Shown: positions 1 to 6,124 of the stretch, piece after piece
How positions within the stretch are numbered: position 1 is the stretch's first letter
How the letters are laid out: every line of letters begins with the position of its first letter
Assembly: GCA_009778015.1 (NCBI GenBank)
Contig: WRKS01000026.1
Span: 1-6,566, forward strand
Direction: 5' to 3'
Source of the DNA: Candidatus Saccharimonadota bacterium
GTDB taxonomy: Bacteria > Patescibacteriota > Saccharimonadia > Saccharimonadales > Saccharimonadaceae
DNA length: 6,566 bases
The notes under the pieces: generated by a model
What the model was told of the DNA's origin: nothing
The model's input: the letters and a program-made list of their open reading frames with translations, nothing else
Database searches by the model: none
Program-made: the position numbers and the translations under genes

Positions 1-3000
1 TGGACAAAGGTGCAGGACGCGCCACCGTCGTCGCTGGTGATAACCGCGCCGGAGATCTCGCTGTCGGTTATCGGGTTCCAAAGCGAGAAGTCTACTTGCC
101 CGTCATACTCGCCATTAATAGAGAGAGTAAAAGTAGGCGAGTCAGTGTCGCCGTCCGGACTGCGAGTCATGGTGGTCGGGCCGCCGAGCGTCATGTCGTC
201 TAGGGTATGAACCATAATCATTTGCGGAGCGATGGTGCGACCGTCCGACGCGGTAGGCGTGACCAAGAAGCAGGCGCGGCCGAAGCTGGCCGGCGTAAAG
301 GTAAAGGATCGGGTAACCGGGTCTTGGCCGACAGTCAGGTAATCGCTGTAAGCGTAGTCAATATGGTCCGGGCTAAAGGCGCCGCTAAAGTCGGCAGGGC
401 TAGGACAATAGTGGATACCGCCGCTGTCTAAGACCGGAGGCGAAACCATGGTGATGTCAAATTCGCCGTCAAATTGCGCATTAGGCGTGATAGTGAACTC
501 TATTGGTGTGTTAATCTTTTGGTTGTTGAGTTCTGGGCCGGGCGCAACATCAAAGCCGTCGGCGATAATGCTAATGGTAGCTGTCGTGCTAATCTCGGAA
601 GTAGCGGCGAAGATATCGGCGGTATTAGTATAGTGGCTGTCGTCAGTGACTATAAAGAGAAACTCGCAAGACGTGGTGTTGTTGGCCTCATCATAGTCGG
701 CTAGTGTGAAATCACAGACCGCTTGACCGATAGGTATGAGCGTGTCCGGGTCACTTGGCCAGCGGATATGGTGCTCGTTGTCCACTACACTATCGCCGTT
801 AAGGTCTTCCTCAAGGTTGTCAGACAGAGCGACGCTGCCAATATAAGGCCCGTTTAACTCTAAGGTATAAGCGCCAAGCTGCCCGCGGACGAGGGTAGCT
901 GGGCCCTTGATAGCAAGACTGTCGGCGATCACCAGCAAGGTAATAGTTTGCTCGCCCATAGCGGCCGCCCCGGCTGGCGCGAGGCCGGCTTCGCGGAGCG
1001 CGTTAACGGTTATAGTCACATAGCCGGTCTCTTGCGGCACATAGGTAAACTCTGCGGTTTGCATGGTTTGATTATTAAAGGCGGGCCACTGGCTTTGGGT
1101 GCGAACGATATTGCCGGAAAGAGGCAGGAAATAGCCGCCATTGCCGGCGTCGTCAAAGGAGTAGGTGCCGGCAAAGAGCGCGTTAGGAGTCAGAGTAAAG
1201 GTAAGCGGCGTGCCCAAAGTGGCGATGATAGTGCCGGCGGTCGCATCGCTGCCATCTAGGGTGACGGCATAGCGATTAGCCACTAGGCCGACGGTTTTGG
1301 CGGCAGGGGCGATAGATGGGTCGGCGGTAACTTGGGCTTGAATCTCAAACCAGTTGTAATCAAAAATGAAACCCTCGGCAGCGCCGCTGTCAGCCATACA
1401 GGCGGTCGTGGTGTTGGTGGCTTCGTTATAATTGGCGAGTGTGACACTACAGGAGAAAGTGCCGTTGCCGTTGTCGGTAAAGTTGCTGGTGCCGACCAAA
1501 ACAGAGCTGGTAAACTGGATAGTCGCGGCGCCGTCTTGACGGACGATGCGACCGGAGATGGTGCCGACAAACGGACCGTTCATGGTAATGGCGAACCGCG
1601 GCGTGCTGGGGACTTCGTCGCGAGCAACAGTGTCAGGGCCGGAGATGGTAATTGTATCGGCCACCACCATAACATCAAAGGTGTAGGTGTCGCCGACCTT
1701 AATGCCGCTGGATGGGTCATCAACGGTCAGGACGGTCGCCGTGATAGTCTTGAGGCCAGTTGAACCGGGTGTATACTCAAAATCAAACTCGTCGGCGCTA
1801 AAGTTCCAGGAGGCGATGCCGTTGTCAGAGAATATGCTGTAGGGGTCGCCGTCGCTGATCTGGACTGTCCCGGCGAACATGCCGTTTGGTTGAATGATGT
1901 AGTCTTGGAGTGCGCCAACGCGAGCGGTCTGGCAGTCGGGCGAAAGATCGGAGCAATACATCTCCATGGTGTCGGGTATGATGTTGAGAAGCGCCCAGTT
2001 AGAGTCAGTGGTCGTGCCGTCGTTAGAATCGGCTTGGATACGGACAACCGCATAGCCCGAATCGGTGTCAAGCGGCAGGGTATAAGTAAAGGTGCGATCG
2101 TAAGTCTCGCCGATGCAATCGGCGCCGCCGATACCGCCGCAGAATGAATAGGTGCCGCCACTAAAGGTGCCGGTGATGGCGGAAGTGTCGGTAAAGACGC
2201 CGTCGCCACTAGCTTGCGGCAGGCTATAGCTAAGGAAGAGGTCTTGCAGCGAGACGACAAGGCCCGGGTTGAGGTCGGCAGGGTTGACAGAGAGCTCGCA
2301 GTTGGCGGATTGGCCGCGGGCAACCGAGGATGGTGTGCAGGTGAGCAGGATGTGAGAGTCAATCACATTAAACGAGATATCGCTATCGGCAACCGCCGGT
2401 CCACCGCTGGCGCCCGAAATAGTGTGCTCGCCAATAACGTCGGGGGTGTAACGGAAAGTTTCGTCGTTGCCAGAGCCGGAAAAACTGATATTGAGGGTAG
2501 GAGAGAGGACGCCCGATCCGGAATCAAAATTGCCGGCCAAATCGCTAGAAAGGGTAATACTACCGAAGTAAGGCGCGTTGAAGGTAGAGAGGCCGAAGCG
2601 AGCGACGCAACCGGTGCAGCCGTGATTTTGGCCTATCGGCGGAGTGTCAAGCGAGTAAATCTCGTAGGCTTGAGCCAAAAGGCCAACCGAGACGGATTGC
2701 TGGGCAGGGTTAAGATTAGGCGACGAAGTGGCAATAAGTGTCGGCCAAAAGAGCATGTAGCCGTTGTCGTCTTCATAAAGATTATCTATTAAATAAGACC
2801 AAGTAGGCGAGGTATAGGTAAAGGCCAGCACTTGGCCGGATGGGTTGATGGTGTCGGAGGCGGAAAGGTTGAAGGCGGCGGCGCTGAAGCGCGAGTCGGT
2901 ACTAGTGAAGCTGCCGCCCAAGTCGCCGATTTCGGTGCTAGCAAAGTCGGTGAGGTCAATGACGCCGTCGTAGGCGCCGTTCAAGGCAATTTGACAGTCC

Positions 3001-4586
3001 AGCGGGGTGCCGGGGTTGATAAACGGGTTGGTGGTCCAGCTGCCGTCGGCAAAACATTGCATATCAAACGAAGTGGCGAAGGTGGTTATGGTAACTGTAA
3101 TCTGGCCATTAGAAACATAGTCGTTGCCCGAGTCGGCGACAATTACGACATCACCCTGATAGCCGAGAGCCGGCGTATAGGTAAAGGTGCGAGAAGCCTG
3201 GTTGCTGTAAACCAATTGATTGCCGCCAACGACATTGGCGCCACTAAAGGTGCCGCCTAGGCCGCCGTCCGACAAAGTGACGGTGCCAGTATAATTATAG
3301 TCTAGGGTGACAGTATAGGTGCCGCTATTGCTGCCGGAAAGAGCGGCGGGGCCGGAGATATTGAGCGCGTCGGTAAAGGTGTAGCCACCATTTGCGGAGC
3401 CGGCGCCAGTAGTGTAAGTGCTGTCGCCAATAGTTACCACGACCACAGCATCGCTCGCGCTGTGAGCCGGGGTGACGCAACTAAGTTGGGTGTCGCTTAG
3501 GATGTTGACCTCGCGGCATGGCGTGCCGCCGACTGTCACAAAGTAAGGCAACTGGGTAATCCGAGCATAGCCGTTGCCGGATTGGCCGGTCTGCGTGCCG
3601 CCGTTTGGCGCCGGCATAGAACCGGAAGAACCGCCGTCGGCCATGCCGGTGTTAAACATTTGGTGCAGCTCGCCCAAAAGATACTGGCCACCGATGGTTG
3701 AGCTGTTAGGAGTATTAGAAGAGGTGTGAACGAAGCCGGAGCCGCCGCCGCCCGGGAGGCCGGAGCCGCCGCCAAACCAGCCGCCACCACCGCCAGCAGC
3801 GTTGACCGCGGTAGAGAAGACGCAATTGAAGGCCGCGCCAAATGCACCGGCGCCGTCACAGCCCGTGGCGCTGTTAGTGCCGCCCGCGGTTTGCGTGCCG
3901 CCACCGCCCGGTTGCCCGATAGCGGTCGTGGAGATACCACCGGTAAGCCCACCGCCGAAGCCGCCGGGAACCGTGCCCCACTGGTTGCCGGAAGCGCCAC
4001 CGCCGCCGCCCGCGACAATGACGCGGGAATAAAGTGAATTGATATTAAGGCGAATATCGGTACCGCCACCGCCGGTTGCGACCTCACGGCCGTTACCGTT
4101 GTCAGTGCGGTAAGCGCCGCCACCGCCGTTAGCGCCGCCCGGCTGAGGAGTAGAAGGGGTGCGCGAGGCTTGGGCGCCTTGACCGCCGACACAAGCCCAA
4201 GCTTGCGTGCCGGCCGCCAGATAGACGGTGCCGGTTGAGTAGCCGCCACGACCACCGGCATTGGCGCCAGCGTTGCCGCCTTGGGCGCCCCAAGTTTCAA
4301 GTTGGTAGTAGCCGTCGGCGGGAGCAGTCCAGACTTGACAGCCGGTAGAGGTAAAGTTGGTCGGCGTGCCGGCCACGTAGTCGGTAAAACCGCTGCCGGT
4401 GATAATAATAGTTTGACCGCCGGTGCTAGGACCGCGGTCTGGAGTGATGTCGGTAATACTCGTAGAGGCGAGAATAAAACCAATCACACCGACAAAGACA
4501 AGGAACGCCGCAACGAAGGTTGCTTTATGGCGATGCTTACCGAATAAGTCATGATACCATTTCTTTCTTATCACAAAACGCCTCAT
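1..4586 (-). CDS. Giant multidomain surface protein (IPT/TIG + ALK-type Gly-rich domain + Ig-like repeats), C-terminus outside window
   Basis: The frame starts at the ATG at 4586 and stays open for 1,528 codons to base 3, with no stop in the window, so the gene is 3'-truncated by the window. The start is supported by a GAGGGAGG ribosome site and a consensus promoter upstream. Residues 1-21 are strongly basic (MRRFVIRKKWYHDLFGKHRH...). Residues 22-40 are hydrophobic (ATFVAAFLVFVGVIGFILA), acting as signal peptide or membrane anchor; LA-STS is a possible cleavage site. Residues 44-69 and 347-405 are two halves of one IPT/TIG fold, separated by a glycine-rich domain at 70-346. Residues 408-1528 are about ten repeats of 97-139 residues, rich in Thr, Ser, Gly, Asp and Asn, with FTYTP and NGxYxG motifs. 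Lysine is scarce beyond residue 21 and cysteines come in pairs, which fits an exported protein. No LPXTG-type anchor is visible, but the C-terminus is missing. Adhesion or cell contact is inferred from architecture only; ligand and cell surface location are unknown. Confidence 0.9.
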   Translation of the reverse strand, partial: MRRFVIRKKWYHDLFGKHRHKATFVAAFLVFVGVIGFILASTSITDITPDRGPSTGGQTIIITGSGFTDYVAGTPTNFTSTGCQVWTAPADGYYQLETWGAQGGNAGANAGGRGGYSTGTVYLAAGTQAWACVGGQGAQASRTPSTPQPGGANGGGGAYRTDNGNGREVATGGGGTDIRLNINSLYSRVIVAGGGGGASGNQWGTVPGGFGGGLTGGISTTAIGQPGGGGTQTAGGTNSATGCDGAGAFGAAFNCVFSTAVNAAGGGGGWFGGGSGLPGGGGSGFVHTSSNTPNSSTIGGQYLLGELHQMFNTGMADGGSSGSMPAPNGGTQTGQSGNGYARITQLPYFVTVGGTPCREVNILSDTQLSCVTPAHSASDAVVVVTIGDSTYTTGAGSANGGYTFTDALNISGPAALSGSNSGTYTVTLDYNYTGTVTLSDGGLGGTFSGANVVGGNQLVYSNQASRTFTYTPALGYQGDVVIVADSGNDYVSNGQITVTITTFATSFDMQCFADGSWTTNPFINPGTPLDCQIALNGAYDGVIDLTDFASTEIGDLGGSFTSTDSRFSAAAFNLSASDTINPSGQVLAFTYTSPTWSYLIDNLYEDDNGYMLFWPTLIATSSPNLNPAQQSVSVGLLAQAYEIYSLDTPPIGQNHGCTGCVARFGLSTFNAPYFGSITLSSDLAGNFDSGSGVLSPTLNISFSGSGNDETFRYTPDVIGEHTISGASGGPAVADSDISFNVIDSHILLTCTPSSVARGQSANCELSVNPADLNPGLVVSLQDLFLSYSLPQASGDGVFTDTSAITGTFSGGTYSFCGGIGGADCIGETYDRTFTYTLPLDTDSGYAVVRIQADSNDGTTTDSNWALLNIIPDTMEMYCSDLSPDCQTARVGALQDYIIQPNGMFAGTVQISDGDPYSIFSDNGIASWNFSADEFDFEYTPGSTGLKTITATVLTVDDPSSGIKVGDTYTFDVMVVADTITISGPDTVARDEVPSTPRFAITMNGPFVGTISGRIVRQDGAATIQFTSSVLVGTSNFTDNGNGTFSCSVTLANYNEATNTTTACMADSGAAEGFIFDYNWFEIQAQVTADPSIAPAAKTVGLVANRYAVTLDGSDATAGTIIATLGTPLTFTLTPNALFAGTYSFDDAGNGGYFLPLSGNIVRTQSQWPAFNNQTMQTAEFTYVPQETGYVTITVNALREAGLAPAGAAAMGEQTITLLVIADSLAIKGPATLVRGQLGAYTLELNGPYIGSVALSDNLEEDLNGDSVVDNEHHIRWPSDPDTLIPIGQAVCDFTLADYDEANNTTSCEFLFIVTDDSHYTNTADIFAATSEISTTATISIIADGFDVAPGPELNNQKINTPIEFTITPNAQFDGEFDITMVSPPVLDSGGIHYCPSPADFSGAFSPDHIDYAYSDYLTVGQDPVTRSFTFTPASFGRACFLVTPTASDGRTIAPQMIMVHTLDDMTLGGPTTMTRSPDGDTDSPTFTLSINGEYDGQVDFSLWNPITDSEISGAVITSDDGGASCTFV
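3..3365 (-). repeat. About ten degenerate Ig-like/beta-sandwich protein repeats (residues 408-1528)
   Basis: My boundaries in residues are R1 408-504, R2 505-643, R3 644-744, R4 745-873, R5 874-978, R6 979-1105, R7 1106-1223, R8 1224-1344, R9 1345-1464 and R10 1465 onward, cut by the window. Recurring elements are an opening such as ITISGP or LAIKGP, then TxxxNGxYxGxxxLSD (or PNAxFxG), a glycine/Asn turn with GxF, a strand such as FTYTP or FRYTP, and G-x-x-x-I-x-A/V strands. From R6 on, two kinds alternate. R6, R8 and R10 start with a GP motif, and R6 and R8 carry a C-x15/16-C loop, of which R10 shows only the first Cys. R7 and R9 start YAVT/FDVA, use PNAxF and have no such loop. The repeats diverge strongly at the DNA level, so they are old. 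Exact strand limits are by eye. Confidence 0.65.
3372..4457 (-). other. IPT/TIG domain split by an inserted glycine-rich domain
   Basis: Residues 44-69 match the first strands of an IPT/TIG domain: ITDITPDRGPSTGGQ then TIIITGSGF, like the family pattern I..I.P..G...GG..v.I.G.gF. The expected continuation (V.fGg....v..s.t.i.c..Pa) is missing there. It appears at residues 347-405 as PYFVTVGGTPCREV, then SDTQLSCVTPA, VVVVTIG and finally GGYTFTD. The two halves therefore seem to be one fold with the Gly-rich domain placed in the loop after the GSGF strand. Cys357 and Cys370 sit on adjacent strands and could form a disulphide. IPT/TIG domains are common in bacterial surface proteins and plexin-type receptors. 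Confidence 0.8.
3549..4361 (-). other. ALK/LTK-type glycine-rich domain (residues 76-346)
   Basis: It opens with TNFTSTGCQVW and DGYYQLETWGAQGG, the hallmark start of the glycine-rich receptor domain family (Pfam Gly_rich/ALK_LTK_GRD). It then shows GGRGGYSTGTVYL, CVGGQGA, a GGGG-TDIRL segment, SRVIVAGGGGGASG, GGGGGGWFGGGSG and a closing GNGYARI (ends at 343). In the family, order is beta-strands followed by long poly-Gly helices. Four cysteines (83, 132, 243, 255) may form disulphides. The Gly runs are encoded by mixed GGN codons rather than by a simple DNA repeat. Confidence 0.8.
4467..4586 (-). other. Signal peptide or N-terminal membrane anchor (residues 1-40)
   Basis: The first 21 residues carry about ten Arg, Lys and His residues and almost no acidic ones. 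A 19-residue uncharged stretch, 22-40, follows and ends in ILA before STS. This is the pattern of a Sec signal with an unusually long n-region. Cleavage after Ala40 would release the IPT domain outside. If it is not cleaved, the segment would anchor the protein with the N-terminus inside. Confidence 0.8.
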
Positions 4587-4597
4587 ACACCTCCCTC
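4587..4597 (-). promoter_or_regulatory. Ribosome binding site fixing the start of the giant gene
   Basis: Read on the minus strand, GAGGGAGG (4597-4590) lies 3 nt from the ATG at 4586 by its last GGAGG, or 7 nt by its first GAGG. No other in-frame ATG has such a site, so this start is well supported. Confidence 0.8.
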
Positions 4598-4627
4598 TAT
4601 AGTGTTACTGGTTCCCTCTCATGCAAC

Positions 4628-4657
4628 ATTATATCACGCTAATGTTTTGACTGTCAA
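4628..4657 (-). promoter_or_regulatory. Consensus sigma70 promoter of the giant surface-protein gene
   Basis: On the minus strand a perfect TTGACA (4657-4652) is followed, after 18 nt, by a perfect TATAAT (4633-4628), which is preceded by TGA, giving an extended -10. Transcription would begin near 4620-4622 and leave a leader of about 35 nt with an SD. A promoter this close to consensus suggests high, basically constitutive expression. Confidence 0.85.
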
Positions 4658-4660
4658 GCG

Positions 4661-4689
4661 ATGACTTAATAGATGATTCATGTTACAAT
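4661..4689 (+). promoter_or_regulatory. Promoter of the DUF368 gene, probably giving a leaderless mRNA
   Basis: ATGACT (4661-4666) stands 17 nt before TACAAT (4684-4689), and the latter is preceded by TGT, an extended -10. The predicted transcript start is at 4696-4697, which is the A of the ATG at 4697. It lies back to back with the promoter of the giant gene, the two -35 boxes being 3 bp apart. A weaker alternative, TTGACT (4647-4652) with TAGATG (4670-4675), would start near 4682. Confidence 0.6.
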
Positions 4690-4696
4690 AAACTAT

Positions 4697-5575
4697 ATGA
4701 TAAGAGATTTCTTCAATGGCCTGGTGTTTGGTGTAACGCAGATTGTCCCTGGGGTAAGCGGCGGCACGGTGGCGATTATCATGGGCTTTTACGACCGGCT
4801 AATCAGCTCTATTAATAATTTCCGCAAAGAGCCGCGACGGTCGCTAAAGTTCTTGTTGCCGCTGGCGATCGGGCTGGTGTTCGGCGTATTGCTGTTTGGC
4901 TCGCTAATCAATCTCTTGTTGACCTATTTCTCGCTGCCAACGATGCTGTTTTTTATCGGTCTGATTGCCGGCATCATACCATTAATCTACAGTAAAGTCA
5001 AGGTGCCGCTAGCCGAGGTGCGGCTGAAGAATGTAATGCTGGTGGCATTGCCAATCGCGGTTTTGATTCTAATTTCGTTGGTCAAGCCGGACGAGGCGGC
5101 TAACCCGGCAGAGATGATGGGCAGTGTGAGCTGGCCATACGTGTTGCTGCTTTTTTTGGCCGGCTTTCTGGCGGCGGCCGGCCTAATCGTGCCGGGGGTT
5201 AGCGGGTCGTTCATACTCTTGCTGATGGGAGTTTATCCGCTCGCGACTTATACGATTTCGCAAATTGGCGTTTGGCTGTCGGATGTGTCAAATACAGGGC
5301 TGTTGTTAGATATCTTACGAGTAGCGGTGCCGCTTGGCATCGGTGTGGTGATTGGCGGCTTGTCCACGGCGCGCCTAATCGGGCACTTGCTGGATAACCA
5401 CGCGCGGACGATTTATTCAGTTATTTTAGGCCTGATGATTGGCTCGGTCTTCGCGTTATTCAACGAACCAATCGTCTTTCAGAGCCGGATGTCGGCGCTA
5501 ATGTGGGGGTCGGGTGTCGCGGCGCTTGGCCTAGGCGCTTGGATCTCCTACAAGTTGGGCCGCAAAAAGCTTTAG
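4697..5575 (+). CDS. popT: DUF368 family polytopic membrane protein, putative undecaprenyl/polyprenyl-phosphate transporter PopT
   Basis: The product is 292 residues from the ATG at 4697. An in-frame ATG at 4673 exists but adds eight residues that do not look like the family, overlaps the promoter, and has no SD. The family start MIRDFFNGLVFG is at the chosen ATG. Two copies of the family signature are visible: IVPGVSGGT at 16-24 and IVPGVSGS at 164-171, one in each half, as expected for an inverted-repeat transporter. I count about eight to nine hydrophobic segments; the length is normal for the family. DUF368 proteins have been shown in other bacteria to return undecaprenyl phosphate (or related lipid carriers) across the membrane for cell wall and surface glycan synthesis. 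That is family knowledge; here it is inferred. The protein ends in a basic tail GRKKL. The gene stands alone, divergent from the surface-protein gene and convergent with the DUF488 gene. Confidence 0.85.
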   Translation: MIRDFFNGLVFGVTQIVPGVSGGTVAIIMGFYDRLISSINNFRKEPRRSLKFLLPLAIGLVFGVLLFGSLINLLLTYFSLPTMLFFIGLIAGIIPLIYSKVKVPLAEVRLKNVMLVALPIAVLILISLVKPDEAANPAEMMGSVSWPYVLLLFLAGFLAAAGLIVPGVSGSFILLLMGVYPLATYTISQIGVWLSDVSNTGLLLDILRVAVPLGIGVVIGGLSTARLIGHLLDNHARTIYSVILGLMIGSVFALFNEPIVFQSRMSALMWGSGVAALGLGAWISYKLGRKKL

Positions 5576-5605
5576 GTTACAGGAAGCTTTGGCGAATTAG
5601 AGGGC

Positions 5606-5625
5606 AAAAAGCTTTAATGAAGCTT
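5606..5625 (-). terminator. Possible weak terminator at the end of the DUF488 gene
   Basis: On the minus strand AAGCTT (5625-5620), a 5-nt loop CATTA and AAGCTT (5614-5609) form a 6-bp stem, and a run of five T (5610-5606) overlaps its end. The stem covers the stop codon. It is short and AT-rich, so it may be weak or accidental. No better terminator is visible for either of the two convergent genes in the 38-bp gap 5576-5613. Confidence 0.25.
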
Positions 5626-5970
5626 GCTTTCCAACGCCGCCAAGATAATTTTGGCGTGGGTATGCTCGGTGTCCTTGGCCGCAAACAGCAAAGTCACGGT
5701 TTTTTCGTGTTCAATTTGCTGGACAAAGTCGGCAAAAGCCGGATTTTTGGCTAGCTCGCCGTGGTAGTCGTGTTCAAAGTGCGGCCAGTCCTCGTGCCCG
5801 GAGTGGAAGTCCTCGCGCAATTCGGTGGTGGGTGCGATATCCTTAGCCCAAAAATCAATTTTGGCCTCGTCTTTGGCAACGCCGCGCGGCCACAGGCGGT
5901 CCACCAGAACCCGGTAACCATCGCTCGGCGCGTAAGGTTCGTAAATGCGTTTAAGCTGAATATGCGGCAT
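5614..5970 (-). CDS. DUF488 family (YeaO-like) small protein
   Basis: The product is 118 residues from the ATG at 5970. A perfect AAGGAGG lies 3 nt upstream, and the start MPHIQLKRIYEPY fits the family. An in-frame ATG at 5994 would lie inside the -10 box, so it is rejected. Family motifs seen are YEPYAPSDGYRVLVDRLWPRG (10-30), DFWAKDIAPTTELREDF (39-55) and LLFAAKDTEHTHAKI near 92-106. The conserved Arg, Asp and Trp residues of RVLVDRLWPRG are intact and length is typical. The family has no settled biochemical role. No signal peptide or membrane segment is present, so it is cytoplasmic. It is transcribed alone from its own promoter, divergent from the queuosine-precursor transporter and convergent with the DUF368 gene. 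Confidence 0.9.
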   Translation of the reverse strand: MPHIQLKRIYEPYAPSDGYRVLVDRLWPRGVAKDEAKIDFWAKDIAPTTELREDFHSGHEDWPHFEHDYHGELAKNPAFADFVQQIEHEKTVTLLFAAKDTEHTHAKIILAALESKLH

Positions 5971-5999
5971 AATCCTCCTTATGTTTAGGCTCATTATAA
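5971..5999 (-). promoter_or_regulatory. Extended -10 promoter and SD of the DUF488 gene
   Basis: On the minus strand TGTTATAAT (TG at 6001-6000, TATAAT at 5998-5993) is a perfect extended -10. No good -35 is found 16-18 nt upstream, where the strand reads AACCGC or similar. Transcription would begin near 5986, giving a short leader with AAGGAGG (5980-5974). Confidence 0.65.
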
Positions 6000-6027
6000 C
6001 ATGCCGTTTCGGTTTGCGGTTGATTAT

Positions 6028-6035
6028 GATATAAT
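6028..6035 (+). promoter_or_regulatory. Extended -10 promoter of the queuosine-precursor transporter gene
   Basis: TGATATAAT places TATAAT at 6030-6035 with an upstream TG. The region where a -35 would sit (6007-6012, TTTCGG) is poor. Transcription would begin near 6042, leaving a leader of about 87 nt, long compared with the other genes here. Confidence 0.6.
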
Positions 6036-6054
6036 GAATTTACTTAGAGGCAAT

Positions 6055-6075
6055 AGGAGAATAGTTATGCTTTAG
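6055..6075 (+). other. Two-codon upstream minigene (Met-Leu-stop) in the transporter leader
   Basis: AGGAG (6055-6059) is placed 7 nt before ATG CTT TAG (6067-6075), an ideal ribosome site for an ORF of only two codons. The region after the stop has a further in-frame TAA and no family homology, so it is not the broken start of a longer gene in that frame. It may regulate the downstream gene or be chance. Confidence 0.35.
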
Positions 6076-6117
6076 CGAATTTCATAAAACCGGTTTGTTT
6101 TTATATTAATTGGAATC

Positions 6118-6124
6118 AAAGGAG
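6118..6124 (+). promoter_or_regulatory. Ribosome binding site of the transporter gene
   Basis: AAAGGAG lies 4 nt before the ATG at 6129 and fixes this start. It is the third strong SD in the window; only the DUF368 gene lacks one. Confidence 0.8.

Noticed and set aside
1727..2362. A 211-residue minus-strand open frame and several plus-strand frames (for example 2214-2792, 2832-3260, 1332-1763)
   Set aside because: They overlap the giant gene out of frame, lack SDs and recognisable motifs, and have compositions expected from complementing its Thr/Gly/Asp codons.
3720..4110. DNA tandem repeat or CRISPR-like array in the gcc/acc-rich stretch
   Set aside because: The triplets are mixed GGN glycine codons of the protein, with no constant repeat unit and no spacers.
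3549..4361. PE_PGRS-, collagen- or ice-nucleation-type glycine protein
   Set aside because: There are no regular GGA/GGN, GXY or 16-residue repeats; the YYQLETWGAQGG and SRVIVAGGGGG signatures point to the ALK/LTK-type Gly-rich domain.
3536..4483. A 315-residue minus-strand open frame over the glycine-rich region
   Set aside because: It is in another frame of the giant gene. Its product is an Ala/Pro/Leu/Val-rich low-complexity string, produced because the Gly codons read out of frame give Ala, Pro or Arg. The in-frame product has clear IPT and Gly-rich motifs.
4673..4696. Upstream ATG of the DUF368 gene
   Set aside because: It lies between the proposed -35 and -10 of its own promoter, has no SD, and adds residues unlike the family start.
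5503..5988. Two plus-strand open frames (5503-5754, 5761-5988)
   Set aside because: The first overlaps the end of the DUF368 gene out of frame and both lie antisense to the DUF488 gene, with no motif or SD.
5971..5994. Upstream ATG of the DUF488 gene at 5994
   Set aside because: It falls within the -10 box of the promoter, while the ATG at 5970 has a perfect SD and the family start.
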